64,000 nucleotides of DNA, from contig NZ_FQXB01000001.1 in assembly GCF_900129845.1 (NCBI RefSeq), positions 372,001 to 436,000 on the forward strand, given 5' to 3'. Positions within the stretch are counted from its first letter, which is position 1, and every line of letters starts with the position of its first letter. Shown here piece by piece: positions 29,649 to 38,108 of the stretch. The stretch is from Cognatiyoonia sediminum (GTDB lineage Bacteria; Pseudomonadota; Alphaproteobacteria; Rhodobacterales; Rhodobacteraceae). The translations under genes were made by a program, and so were the position numbers. The notes under the pieces are model-generated. The model was not told the DNA's origin, did no database searches, and saw nothing but the letters and a program-made list of their open reading frames with translations.

Positions 29649-31208
29649 TTATTGAACCGGCAGATGAATATTGAACCGTTCGCGAATAGCCGCATCCACA
29701 TCGGGGCTTAACGCCACCCGCGACCGTTCCGCTAAGATCTTCTCCTTTTGCGCAATCGCTGTCTTGATCAGGTCAGGCTTATCAAGCTCCTGCCATTCTT
29801 TTGGCGAGGTGCGATCGGCAACCTCAGGGTAGATGTATTCGGTTTGCATCAAAGCCAGCGTCTGATCTGACCCCAGATAATGCCCCGGTCCGCCCATGCA
29901 AACAGAGCGCATCGTGTCCAAGCCAAGCGTGGCTTCATTGACCTCAATCCCGCGCACGCAGCGCATCGCTTGGCCCAAAAGGTCATTCCCCAAAACCAGC
30001 GATTCATGGCAAAAGCCCAGCAAAGACGCGTGCATCCCTGCCGCTTCATAGACCATGTTCAACCCTGACAAACCGGCCATCACGTTGGAGCACATCTGCT
30101 CCCATCCGGCCTGCATGTCCGGCAGTTTCGCATCCGCAATCCCCGCAGCCGCCCCGCCGGGCAAGCCAAGAAACTGGTGCATCTGCGCGCAACCCGCTGT
30201 CAGCAGCGCTTGTTCGCCAGACCCGCCCGACATCGCGCCGGTGCGCAGATCACTGACAAAGGGCCAAGTGCCAAAGACCGCCGTATGCCCCGGCTTGATC
30301 GCGTTGACATAAACGACACCGGCCAGACATTCCGCCACGGCCTGCACAATCGCGCCCGCAATCGGGGCGGGGGCAGTCGCACCGGCTTGTCCAGCGGACA
30401 ACAAAAGCACCGGCATGCCGCCTGCGATGCAGTTCTCCATCACCTGACAGCTCTCGGTGGCGAATTTCATCGGCGGCACCACAAAACAGTTGGAGTTCAG
30501 AACAAACGGGCGCTCCCGCCATGCCTCTTCACTGCCTGCCATCATATGAAGCATCTCCAAACAGTCGCCGACAAAATCAGGCTCCGTGAAGGAGGTGCCC
30601 ACGTGTTTCGTGGTGCCCGAAACGCAGGCGTAGATGGTGTTATAATCCATCTCGCGGTTGTCGGTGATGTCGCGGCAGACCATCGGGCGTTGGAGGAAAT
30701 GGATGTTGTCCATTTGCTGCACGATCTTGGCCGCATCATGCAAATCCTGCACCGTACTGTCGCGATAGTTCCGGCCTTCGACATCAACCATGTGCACCGC
30801 GGCCCCAGCCGTGCCGAAATGCACATTGGTGCCAGTGAGGTGCATGTCGTACTTCGGATCACGACCGTAGAGCGTGACGTCCTTCGCAGCTTTGCCGAGC
30901 ATCTCTTTGACCAACCCGCGCGGGAACCGCAATCGGCCGTCTTCGCCCAAGATCGCGCCCGCACCGACCATGGCGTCGATGCCAGATTGCGGGGCGTCAA
31001 TCAGGCCGATTTCTTCGAGGGCCACAAGTGCTGCTTCGTAAATCGCGTCTACATCGGCATCGGAGAGCGGTTTGTAGGTGCCGCCAGCCATGCCAGCGCG
31101 CACTGGGCGCAAATCTTCGGCCAATTTCGCAGACCGCAAAGCCGTACGCGCTGCACGGCCGCCGGACCGACGCGGGCGACCAGCACGTTGGGGGGATTCA
31201 TCATTCAT
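29649..31208 (-). CDS. Trimethylamine/betaine methyltransferase family (MttB-like, non-pyrrolysine)
   Basis: 519-residue member of the MttB family, which transfers methyl groups from quaternary amines to a corrinoid protein in methylotrophic systems. The frame has no internal amber codon, so it is of the non-pyrrolysine type, as the glycine-betaine or related branch. Visible: TYKPLSDADVDAIYEAALVALEEIG at the start of the barrel and GGSGEQALLTAG, PDMQAGWEQM. No corrinoid protein or activase gene is nearby, and the substrate is not settled. An N-terminal basic tail (RRSGGRAARTALR) precedes the domain. Confidence 0.85.
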   Translation of the reverse strand: MNDESPQRAGRPRRSGGRAARTALRSAKLAEDLRPVRAGMAGGTYKPLSDADVDAIYEAALVALEEIGLIDAPQSGIDAMVGAGAILGEDGRLRFPRGLVKEMLGKAAKDVTLYGRDPKYDMHLTGTNVHFGTAGAAVHMVDVEGRNYRDSTVQDLHDAAKIVQQMDNIHFLQRPMVCRDITDNREMDYNTIYACVSGTTKHVGTSFTEPDFVGDCLEMLHMMAGSEEAWRERPFVLNSNCFVVPPMKFATESCQVMENCIAGGMPVLLLSAGQAGATAPAPIAGAIVQAVAECLAGVVYVNAIKPGHTAVFGTWPFVSDLRTGAMSGGSGEQALLTAGCAQMHQFLGLPGGAAAGIADAKLPDMQAGWEQMCSNVMAGLSGLNMVYEAAGMHASLLGFCHESLVLGNDLLGQAMRCVRGIEVNEATLGLDTMRSVCMGGPGHYLGSDQTLALMQTEYIYPEVADRTSPKEWQELDKPDLIKTAIAQKEKILAERSRVALSPDVDAAIRERFNIHLPVQ

Positions 31209-31672
31209 TTTGGTGTCTCTTCGTTCGGGTTGGGAAAATGAGGTGGCTTACCCGAACACTGGACGCCCCCGTGCCGCACGGCCGCGCCGCGCACCAATGG
31301 TGCGGCTGATCAATGCGATCCTGACCCGGCTGCGTTTCAAATCTGCGTCTCCCTTTGGATCAAACTGCCCAATCGCGCACCGCGCCGCTTGCCCAAATCC
31401 GACGCCATGTCGTTTTTGAACCAAAGCGAAACCACCGGTCATCCAAGGTCGTTTTTCAAGGGCAAAAATCTGTGATGAGCAAGGCCCAGCCGGTCGAGCG
31501 CCCCTTGCGCGGGGCACCGCCAAATGGCGCTTCGCGAGCCAGATTTTGCCATAAATTACAAGGCTTACCGCGGAATATCGCCGGTCAAAAAACGTGTTGA
31601 ATGGGCTGGTTGTGGTTTGGATTTGCAGCACCGATGTGAGGGTTCTCCCAACCATATTCAGGAGTTTTAGAA
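31209..31672. other. Divergent intergenic region with no gene recognised
   Basis: 464 bases between the leftward MttB-like gene and the rightward barrel gene. It must hold both promoters. A leftward frame at 31248-31655 has no family resemblance and was not called. AGGAG sits eight bases before the ATG of the barrel gene. Confidence 0.5.
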
Positions 31673-32284
31673 ATGGTTCGTAATTCCCTTATCATCTCAG
31701 CGATTGCCCTTGGGGCCGCGACAACAGCGCAGGCCGGTTCCCTCGCTGATCCCGCCGTCGAAGCAGCGCCAACGCCGGTTGCGGTTGTCCCTGTCGTAGC
31801 GCCAACGCCTCGCGGCAACGATTGGACAGGCTTTTACGCAGGTGCGCAACTCGGCTACGGCCAGTTGGAATCTGAAGCATTCGACGAAGACGCAGAAGAC
31901 CTGCTTTACGGTGTACACGCTGGTTATAACTACGACTTCGGCAATTTCGTCATCGGCGGTGAAATTGACTACGACTGGACGCAAATCTCAGACAGCGGCT
32001 CTGGCATCGATCTTGATAACGTGGCGCGCTTGAAACTGCGCGCAGGCTATGACGCGGGTGAATTCCTGCCTTACGTAACTGTCGGTGCCGCACGCGCCTT
32101 CACTGGCGGCGCATTGGACGCAAACGATGATGGTCAGTTCTTTGGCGTAGGCCTAGATTACCAAGTCGGCTCGAACCTACGGGTGGGTGGTGAAGTTCTC
32201 CGCCACGAGTTTCAAGATTTCGACGGAAGCGGCGCCGACATTGAGGCGACAACAATCGCTGCGCGTGTCAGCTACAACTTCTAA
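31673..32284 (+). CDS. Outer-membrane beta-barrel protein (OmpA-like/porin domain)
   Basis: 203-residue secreted protein. Residues 1-21 (ending AQA) form a signal peptide. After a Pro/Ala-rich linker (about 22-48) come alternating hydrophobic/aromatic strands typical of an eight-stranded barrel: WTGFYAGAQLGYGQ, FVIGGEIDYDW, VARLKLRAGYDAG, LPYVTVGAARAF, GQFFGVGLDYQVG and a C-terminal ending in aromatic Phe (ARVSYNF), the outer-membrane insertion signal. Role unknown. Confidence 0.9.
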   Translation: MVRNSLIISAIALGAATTAQAGSLADPAVEAAPTPVAVVPVVAPTPRGNDWTGFYAGAQLGYGQLESEAFDEDAEDLLYGVHAGYNYDFGNFVIGGEIDYDWTQISDSGSGIDLDNVARLKLRAGYDAGEFLPYVTVGAARAFTGGALDANDDGQFFGVGLDYQVGSNLRVGGEVLRHEFQDFDGSGADIEATTIAARVSYNF

Positions 32285-32299
32285 TCCTTAGGCAAGACA

Positions 32300-33118
32300 T
32301 CAGCTCTGACCTGTCAGCATCTTATCGACGATATCAGAGCTGATCGTCTGCTTAAGGCCGGTGAAATCCCCATCCTCGATCATACTCTGCCCCAAATCGT
32401 GCATCACCCGTTGCGTGGTCCGCGCTAAGGCTGACCCGATCGAGATCCGCGCCACGCCTGCGTCCCCAAGCGTGGCGCGCGTTTCTTTGCCCATTCGACC
32501 CACGGCAAGCACGTTGACAGGTTTCGAGAGGGTAGAGGTCACGCGCCGCACCGCATCCATATCCGGCAATAAGGGCGCATAAAGGCAATCCGCACCAACC
32601 TTTTCAAACGCCTGCAACCGTCGAAACGCTTCATCGACATCATAGCGACCCGTCAACACACCATCTGCCCGCGCGGTCAGAACAAAATCCTGTGGCAAAG
32701 CGCGCGCTGCACTCACCGCCGCTTTGATCCGCTCAACTGTCAGATCAAACGCGTAAGCATCGCCAGAGGGGAACATCGTATCTTCGATGCAAATCCCCGC
32801 CAGCCCAATCTCTGCCGACAAACGTACCGTTTCGGCGCAAGTGTCCGGATCATCGCCAAACCCATTCTCGAAATCCCCTTGAACGGGCAGGGCGGTGGCC
32901 GAAACAATCTCTTGCGCATGGGCCAAAGCGTCATCACGGCTAACATCACCACCGTCTGGTTTGCCCATCAAATAGGCGTGCGCGGCGGAAGACGTCGCCA
33001 ATGCCTTTGCACCCAAAGCGGCCATCATCTTGGCCGTGCCCCGATCCCAGACATTGATCATCACCAGCGGATCTCCGGGCACATGCAAGCTGCGGAAGGT
33101 TTCACCGATAGCGGTCAT
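32300..33118 (-). CDS. Isocitrate lyase/PEP mutase superfamily protein
   Basis: 272-residue TIM-barrel protein of the isocitrate lyase/phosphoenolpyruvate mutase family. Visible: SSAAHAYLMGKPDG near residue 45, GDFENGFG (divalent-metal region), CIEDTMFP and ARADGVLTGRYD. The KKCGH catalytic loop of isocitrate lyase is not seen, so it is probably not a glyoxylate-cycle enzyme; a 2-methylisocitrate lyase-, oxaloacetate decarboxylase- or PEP-mutase-like activity is possible. Overlap or near-contact with the downstream-strand aminotransferase gene (15 bases) suggests a unit. Confidence 0.85.
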   Translation of the reverse strand: MTAIGETFRSLHVPGDPLVMINVWDRGTAKMMAALGAKALATSSAAHAYLMGKPDGGDVSRDDALAHAQEIVSATALPVQGDFENGFGDDPDTCAETVRLSAEIGLAGICIEDTMFPSGDAYAFDLTVERIKAAVSAARALPQDFVLTARADGVLTGRYDVDEAFRRLQAFEKVGADCLYAPLLPDMDAVRRVTSTLSKPVNVLAVGRMGKETRATLGDAGVARISIGSALARTTQRVMHDLGQSMIEDGDFTGLKQTISSDIVDKMLTGQS

Positions 33119-33133
33119 GATCTGTCCTTTCTG

Positions 33134-34306
33134 TTATTTTGCCTTTTCGTTCGCAAATGAAATCAGGGTCTTAAGTGCCTCGACATAGCGCGTGTTATCA
33201 ATCGTCATCGCCACGCGAATATGCCCTGCCGCTGCGGCGCCAAAGCTTTCACCCGGCATAACCGCGATCCGGTGCTGATCCAGCAACGCCAAAGCAAATT
33301 CCTCGCCGCTCATGCCGGTGGCGCGAATATCCAGCATCACATACATCGCCCCATCCGCAGGCACCGCCCGCACGGCGTTTTGCCCCGCCAAAGCCTCCAA
33401 GGTCAAAGCCCTGCGGCGGCGGAAGGGGGCTGCGACTTTCTCTTCATGCGCTTCGCCAAGGTTCAAGGCAAAAAGTGCTGCATCCTGCACAAATCCGGCA
33501 ACGCCATATGTCGTGCTCGTCGCCAGATCGATCAGCTTCTGGATCGCTGCCTCAGACCCGCAAATCCAACCGCAGCGGCTACCAGTCATCGCATGGCTCT
33601 TTGACATCGACCCGATCACTAACGTCCGCTCCGCCATATCGGGCAGGGATCGTGGGCTGATATGTTCGCCTTGCCAAACTTGCGTGTCATACACCTCGTC
33701 TGAGATCAGCCAGAGGTCATGGTCTTTGCACACGCCTGCGATCCCCTCCAACGTCTCGCGGCTATACACAACACCTGTTGGGTTGTTCGGACTATTGATC
33801 AAAAGCGAACGCGCTCCATTTGCCTTGGCGGCAATATCCGCCGCATCCGGCTGGAAATGCCGCTCTGCCCTTGCTTTGATCGGTACAGCTTTCGCACCGA
33901 CACCGCGCAACGACCCTGGGTAAGTCGCGTAGTAAGGATCAATGAAAAGCGCCGTATCGCCCTCATCACAGACCGAATGGTGTGATGCAAAAAGCGCCGA
34001 CTGACCGCCGGGCGTGATGATGATATTATCCCGCGTCGTCGGCACGCCGGTCCGCGCTTGAATGCGGCTGGCCACAGCATCGCGCAACCTATCCGTTCCA
34101 GGCACCATGGCATAGCCCGTATGCCCGCCCATCGCGGCTTTGTGCATCGCCTCCAAAATCACCGGATCGGTACGAATGTCATGTTCGCCGATGGTCAGTT
34201 CTGTCACCGGAATGCCCTCAGCGATCATCCGACGCGCCTTATAGAAAACGCCCCATCCGTCGGAGCCACCGCCGACTATTCCCGATATGCGATTAGATAG
34301 TCTCAT
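33134..34306 (-). CDS. PLP-dependent aminotransferase (aspartate aminotransferase-like)
   Basis: 390-residue fold-type I aminotransferase. Visible: substrate loop TPGGQSALFA (98-107), NNPTG (174-178), SDEVYDTQ (202-209) and the Schiff-base Lys236 in SMSKSHAMTGSR. A class I member close to aspartate/aromatic aminotransferases; the substrate cannot be read from sequence. Probably cotranscribed with the PEP-mutase-like gene that follows it on the same strand. Confidence 0.9.
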   Translation of the reverse strand: MRLSNRISGIVGGGSDGWGVFYKARRMIAEGIPVTELTIGEHDIRTDPVILEAMHKAAMGGHTGYAMVPGTDRLRDAVASRIQARTGVPTTRDNIIITPGGQSALFASHHSVCDEGDTALFIDPYYATYPGSLRGVGAKAVPIKARAERHFQPDAADIAAKANGARSLLINSPNNPTGVVYSRETLEGIAGVCKDHDLWLISDEVYDTQVWQGEHISPRSLPDMAERTLVIGSMSKSHAMTGSRCGWICGSEAAIQKLIDLATSTTYGVAGFVQDAALFALNLGEAHEEKVAAPFRRRRALTLEALAGQNAVRAVPADGAMYVMLDIRATGMSGEEFALALLDQHRIAVMPGESFGAAAAGHIRVAMTIDNTRYVEALKTLISFANEKAK

Positions 34307-34337
34307 AGGCGCACTCGGCCTCAGAGCGCGGGGGAAG

Positions 34338-34775
34338 TCAACCCAAGTTCAGCTTGCGCGGCCCAACTCCTGCACGCCCCTCCACATCGTCGGGATTGTA
34401 GAGCGCGCACACCTCCAACGACAAACACCCGCAACCGATACACCCGTCCAACCGATCGCGCATATCCTGCATCTTGGCGATCCGCGCATCGATCTTTTCC
34501 GCGATGTTCCCCGAAATCCGCGCCCAATCGGCCTTGCTGGGCGCTATATGCGCCGGAAGATCGCGCAAATGCACAGCAATCTCATCCAATGAAAACCCCA
34601 GCGACTGCACCGCCATCACAAAGGACAACCGCCTGATATCTTGCCGCCCATAGCGCCGGTGCCCGCCCGCATTGCGCACGGGGACAACGATCCCATGGGT
34701 TTCATAAAATCGGATCGCAGAGACGGCCAATCCCGTCCGCGCCGCCAAATCGCCAATCGTCAATCCTTGCACCAT
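34338..34775 (-). CDS. soxR: Redox-sensitive transcriptional activator SoxR
   Basis: MerR-family regulator that senses redox-cycling compounds or nitric oxide through a [2Fe-2S] cluster. 145 residues from ATG at 34775 (MVQGLTIGD). Residues 1-70 are the MerR winged helix (SAIRFYETHGIV, NAGGHRRYGR); a dimerisation helix follows; the cluster ligands are Cys112, Cys115, Cys117 and Cys123 (CIGCGCLSLEVC). The upstream in-frame extension is not part of the family. Divergent from the small ORF/VOC operon, with a SoxR box between. Confidence 0.97.
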   Translation of the reverse strand: MVQGLTIGDLAARTGLAVSAIRFYETHGIVVPVRNAGGHRRYGRQDIRRLSFVMAVQSLGFSLDEIAVHLRDLPAHIAPSKADWARISGNIAEKIDARIAKMQDMRDRLDGCIGCGCLSLEVCALYNPDDVEGRAGVGPRKLNLG

Positions 34776-34790
34776 GAAAATAATCCTTGA

Positions 34791-34808
34791 TCTCAAGTTA
34801 ACTTGAGA
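34791..34808. promoter_or_regulatory. SoxR-binding box
   Basis: A perfect 18-base palindrome TCTCAAGTTAACTTGAGA with the CTCAAGTTAACTTGAG core of the known enteric SoxR operator. It lies between the soxR start (34775) and the rightward small ORF (34851), so it may control both. Binding is inferred. Confidence 0.93.
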
Positions 34809-34850
34809 AATGAAAAAGGATTCGCACAAGAAAATCCAGAGGAGAGCGCC

Positions 34851-35015
34851 ATGAAACGCTTTTTGACACAAACCTACTGCGCAAAGCCGCATGAACTGGC
34901 CGCATTGGCCCGCGATGGGATAGGCTGGGGGCACGATCTACACTGCGGCTCCTTCCGGGCACCCAAAGCACCCCACGTAACATCCTTCCAGATCGGAAAA
35001 AGGAGAGTAAAATGA
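34851..35015 (+). CDS. Small 54-residue protein, first gene of a SoxR-controlled operon
   Basis: Not recognised. 54 residues starting MKRFLTQTYC, preceded by AGAGGAGA at a good distance, and overlapping the next gene's start by four bases (ATGA), which supports real translation. Two cysteines (10, 32) and four histidines (14, 28, 31, 42) with HDLHC near the middle suggest a metal or redox role, but this is a guess. Its position directly downstream of the SoxR box makes it the first product of the operon. No signal peptide or membrane helix. Confidence 0.7.
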   Translation: MKRFLTQTYCAKPHELAALARDGIGWGHDLHCGSFRAPKAPHVTSFQIGKRRVK

Positions 35016-35395
35016 GCCGCTTAGAACACGTAAACATCACAGTCAGTGACACCCACAAAACCGCGCAGATGCTTAATGCGATCTTCGGCTGGCACGTGCG
35101 CTGGGAAGGCGCGTCCATCGACAACGGCTACTCCATGCACGTGGGAGAGGAGGACACCTATCTCGCCCTCTACGCCGGACCGAACGAACAAAAGGTCACC
35201 GAGGATGACGCCAGCTACGGCACGCGCGGCGGCCTCAACCACCTAGGCGTCGTGGTCGATGATCTTGATGCGGTGGAGGAACGGGTCAAAGCCTACGGAT
35301 TCGAACCACATTTCCACGCGGATTATGAACCCGGGCGCCGGTTCTATTTCTACGATCACGACCGGATCGAGATAGAGGTTGTGGAATACGGCTAA
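35012..35395 (+). CDS. VOC (glyoxalase/bleomycin-resistance) family protein
   Basis: 127-residue vicinal-oxygen-chelate domain. Visible: start LEHVNITVSDTHKTAQML, the first beta-alpha-beta ends at LFGW-type IFGWHVRWEG, and the second half has LNHLGVVVDDLDAVEERVK and the RFYFYDHDRIEIEVVEY end. Metal ligands His6, His76 (approx., LNHLG) and a C-terminal Glu are plausible. Likely a detoxifying dioxygenase or lyase. It is the second gene of the SoxR-linked unit and overlaps the convergent YjbR stop by four bases. Confidence 0.88.
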   Translation: MSRLEHVNITVSDTHKTAQMLNAIFGWHVRWEGASIDNGYSMHVGEEDTYLALYAGPNEQKVTEDDASYGTRGGLNHLGVVVDDLDAVEERVKAYGFEPHFHADYEPGRRFYFYDHDRIEIEVVEYG

Positions 35396-35721
35396 AGCGT
35401 CTCGCGCAGCTTCTTAGGCAGCGCCTTCACGATGATATCGTAGGATACCAGAAGGCGGTGCCGAAGCTCTTCTTCCGGCGCATCAAACCCGACCAAGACC
35501 CAGCTCTTGTGGAAATAGGGCGCCTTCACCGCAGCCCCCGCATCGATCAACATCGTCGCGGTCTCAACGCTGTCAGTCTTCACACAAACCCCATCAATCC
35601 GATCTCCAAAACACGCAAACATCTTGCCTCCGACCTTCCAGCTATCAAGCTCCGTCGTGGGGGCAGAGGCTATAGCCCCCGCCATCTTAGCGCAGATTTG
35701 GTCGATCAGCTGTCGTGTCAT
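35392..35721 (-). CDS. MmcQ/YjbR family protein
   Basis: 109 residues from ATG at 35721, which is preceded by GGAGG; an upstream extension in frame is rejected. COG2315/YjbR proteins have a cyclic di-GMP-like or DNA-binding double-wing fold of unknown role. Visible family pattern is KVGGKMFACFGD and KAPYFHKSWVLV. The stop overlaps the convergent VOC stop by four bases. Sits apart from any other gene of its strand. Confidence 0.85.
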   Translation of the reverse strand: MTRQLIDQICAKMAGAIASAPTTELDSWKVGGKMFACFGDRIDGVCVKTDSVETATMLIDAGAAVKAPYFHKSWVLVGFDAPEEELRHRLLVSYDIIVKALPKKLRETL

Positions 35722-35758
35722 GTCGCCTCCGAATGGTCTGCCATAAAGGATAAGCCAA

Positions 35759-36136
35759 ATGCTCGTAAACACCACCAATACCTTTGGAATCATCCTCGGC
35801 ACAGAAAACTACGATGCCTGCCTATCATTCTACCGCGATACGCTTGGTCTATCCGTCTGGTTCGACAAAGGGCATCTGTGCTGTCTTAGGTTCGGAGACG
35901 GCTATCTGATGATCGAAACCGGTGGGGTTGCCTCACTTTGCCTAAAGACCAACGCTCAAAATCCGACGGTGTTGCGATTTAACGTCGAAGACGTAGCCGC
36001 GGCCGCAAACAATTAGAGGGACAAGGGTGTCGAGGTTGAAATCAAATCGTTTGATTGGGGGCAGGTTGGCACGTTTCAGGATCCTGACGGAAACAAATGC
36101 GAGCTCAAGAATGCCGATTATCCCTACTTTAAATGA
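35759..36136 (+). pseudogene. VOC-family gene interrupted by an in-frame amber stop
   Basis: Frame starts at ATG 35759 and reads 85 codons (opening MLVNTTNTFGIILGTENY) to TAG at 36014-36016. The same frame then continues through a normal VOC C-terminus (RDKGVEVEIKSF, QDPDGNKCEL) to TGA at 36134. The two halves together are a full VOC domain of 125 codons, so one base change has probably inactivated the gene. A sequencing error is also possible. It may still give a truncated protein. Confidence 0.85.
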
Positions 36137-36161
36137 CCGTGGACCGGATTTGTGATATACT

Positions 36162-36683
36162 ATGACCATGAATACCACATGGATCGCCCTTTTGCGCGGG
36201 ATCAATGTCGGCGGGGGGAATAAACTGCCGATGGCGGACCTGCGCGCCATATGTGAAGGCATCGGCTGGCAAAACATCCGCACCTATATCGCCAGCGGAA
36301 ATGTGGTGTTCGAAGCCGACGGCGCGGCAGAGGCTTTGGCTTCCAAGCTCCACCAAAACTTGCCCCTCGACGTGCCCGTCCTCGTCCTCAGTGCCCATGA
36401 TCTCGCCAACCGCTTGGCCCATTGCCCCTTCCCAAACGGAGCTGGCAACACCGTCCACGGTTTCTTCTGTCTTGATGCGCCCGATGTCGATGAAGATGTA
36501 ATCGCGCAGTTTGCCACAACAGAAAAAGTCATTGTTCAAGGCCACACCGTCTGGCTCTATGCTCCCGACGGTTTCGGTCGCTCGAAACTTGCGGAAAACT
36601 TTCATCGCGTTGTCACAAGTACGACTTATACAGCTCGAAATTTTAACACCATCCGTAAGCTCGTGGAGATGAGTTGTGATTAG
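36162..36683 (+). CDS. DUF1697 family protein
   Basis: 173 residues of the DUF1697 family, function unknown. The family start ALLRGINVGGGNKLPMADLR (about 9-28) and TYIASGNVVFEAD (about 41-53) are visible, with ARNFNTIRKL near the end. ATG at 36168 is an alternative two codons later. The gene is the last of the higher-GC block; the sequence after it becomes AT-richer. Confidence 0.88.
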   Translation: MTMNTTWIALLRGINVGGGNKLPMADLRAICEGIGWQNIRTYIASGNVVFEADGAAEALASKLHQNLPLDVPVLVLSAHDLANRLAHCPFPNGAGNTVHGFFCLDAPDVDEDVIAQFATTEKVIVQGHTVWLYAPDGFGRSKLAENFHRVVTSTTYTARNFNTIRKLVEMSCD

Positions 36684-37007
36684 TGCCTGTACGTCTGTAT
36701 CGAATTGCGGTGTTGCAAGATGAGTAAGGCTATAAGCATAAGTTGTGAGCGTCCGTTCTCAGCACCTTTACGCCGTTCGCGGCTTAAGCAACAAGCATTT
36801 ATGAACGCGAATGATCATGAAGCAACTAAAAGGGTTTCAAGGAGACTACCTAAGTCTGTTCGCAGGTCTGCTAATCCGGCGTGTGTCAAAGCCTCCATTC
36901 CAATTAACGCACTATAGAGAATTACCGAATTTGTTCGACCAACTGCCGGGTCTGTTCCACATTGCTTAAATAGTGTTCCAAGATACTCAATCCGCAGGGT
37001 GTTCACT
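36684..37007. other. Gap before the AraC gene, contains a degraded regulator tail
   Basis: 324 bases, AT-rich, no intact gene. The right half carries the fragment described at 36815-37030; the left half shows nothing. Confidence 0.5.
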
Positions 37008-37030
37008 TCAATTTCTTCTGCGGTAACCTG
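36815..37030 (-). pseudogene. C-terminal fragment of a TetR-family regulator
   Basis: A leftward frame downstream of the AraC gene reads about 70 residues (IEVNTLRIEYLGTLFK, DPAVGRTNSVIL, YSALIGMEALT) that resemble the C-terminal ligand domain of TetR proteins. No helix-turn-helix precedes it; upstream the frame runs into the AraC gene in another frame. This suggests a TetR gene whose 5' part was replaced. Resemblance was judged by eye. Confidence 0.4.
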
Positions 37031-37958
37031 GAGGGACACCAAAGTTCCTTTTGAAAGCGCGGCCAAACGCTGGTTCTGATCCATAGCCAACCCGCATGGC
37101 AATTTCCCCAAGGGATAAATCAGTTTCATCCAGTAAAGATATCGCCAAGGACAAGCGCCATTTAGTCAGATAAGTCATAGCGCTTTGCCCAACCATTTCA
37201 GTGAAGCGGGCAGAGAAAGCTGAGCGCGAAAGTGCTGCCTTTTCGGCCAATGTTGATACCGACCATCGAAGTTCGGGCTGTTGATGAATATAGGCTAGAG
37301 CGCGCCCAATCTTTTGGTCGCGCATGGCCGCTAGCCAACCTTTACGCGCATCAGGTGCAGTGTCGAGCCACGCACGGATTGCTTGAATAACTAGAATATC
37401 CGCCAGGCGAGTAAGTACAGTCTCGCCACCCGGCCGCAAACTTGCTGCCTCGCGGGATACGTAACGCATGGTGCTGTCCATCCAACCATCTGTTTCTTGA
37501 TCCCAACGATGGTGGAAAATTGCATTTGGGAGTTGCGCAATGAGGCGTTGGGCAATTTGATTATCAAAGCGCACAACGCCATAAGTAACACGAGTCAGGT
37601 CTCCAACCTGGCCATACTGTAAAATCTCATAGTGATCCGTAATTTGAGTGACGGGCAGGTTGTGGAGTGGTACGACCCGAGTGTCTGTTGCGCTGCGCAA
37701 CTGATGTGGCAGCCCATGCGGTACAAGTGTTAGGCTGCCAGTTTCTAGCCAGCGCCCGTCGGTTCCCTCCATTTCGAACCATATTCGCCCCGACGTCACC
37801 ACCATAAAACCCATCAGTCCGCCGAGGTTGGGAATTTCTATCCCCCAGGGCGCGCGGAGTTCTGCGCGACAATAAAGTGTGCCCCTCATATGCATGGCAT
37901 GCAGCGTTTCACTGAGTGGATCTAGGGCCTGTGGCGGGGACGTTGTTGGATGGGTCAT
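37008..37958 (-). CDS. AraC-family transcriptional regulator
   Basis: 316 residues from ATG at 37958; an in-frame ATG six codons upstream is possible. Residues about 20-190 form a cupin-like ligand domain (GFMVVTSGRIWFEMEG, TGSLTLVPHGLPH) of the AraC_binding_2/Cupin_6 type. The C-terminal 100 residues carry two helix-turn-helix motifs (STLAEKAALSRSAFSARF, GEIAMRVGYGSEPAFGRAFKR) with PPGYRRRN at the end. Divergent from the flavodoxin gene at 38109, so probably its regulator. Confidence 0.93.
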   Translation of the reverse strand: MTHPTTSPPQALDPLSETLHAMHMRGTLYCRAELRAPWGIEIPNLGGLMGFMVVTSGRIWFEMEGTDGRWLETGSLTLVPHGLPHQLRSATDTRVVPLHNLPVTQITDHYEILQYGQVGDLTRVTYGVVRFDNQIAQRLIAQLPNAIFHHRWDQETDGWMDSTMRYVSREAASLRPGGETVLTRLADILVIQAIRAWLDTAPDARKGWLAAMRDQKIGRALAYIHQQPELRWSVSTLAEKAALSRSAFSARFTEMVGQSAMTYLTKWRLSLAISLLDETDLSLGEIAMRVGYGSEPAFGRAFKRNFGVPPGYRRRN

Positions 37959-38108
37959 GCATAGTGAATAGCGCAAATTATCTCGCCCGTCTCCAGAGTT
38001 TGGACGAATGGTACAGAATACTGGATGATGTGTAATTTATAGATCGATGCAGTTGGGCTATCTGCAAGTCGTGCCCCACTAACAGGCACTACCAAAATGG
38101 AGCTCAAA

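Noticed and set aside
29649-31208. Pyrrolysine-containing MttB
   Set aside because: The frame is open with no amber codon, so it is of the non-pyrrolysine branch.
31248-31655. Leftward 135-codon frame in the MttB/barrel gap
   Set aside because: No ribosome site of note and no family pattern; the gap is better read as promoter space.
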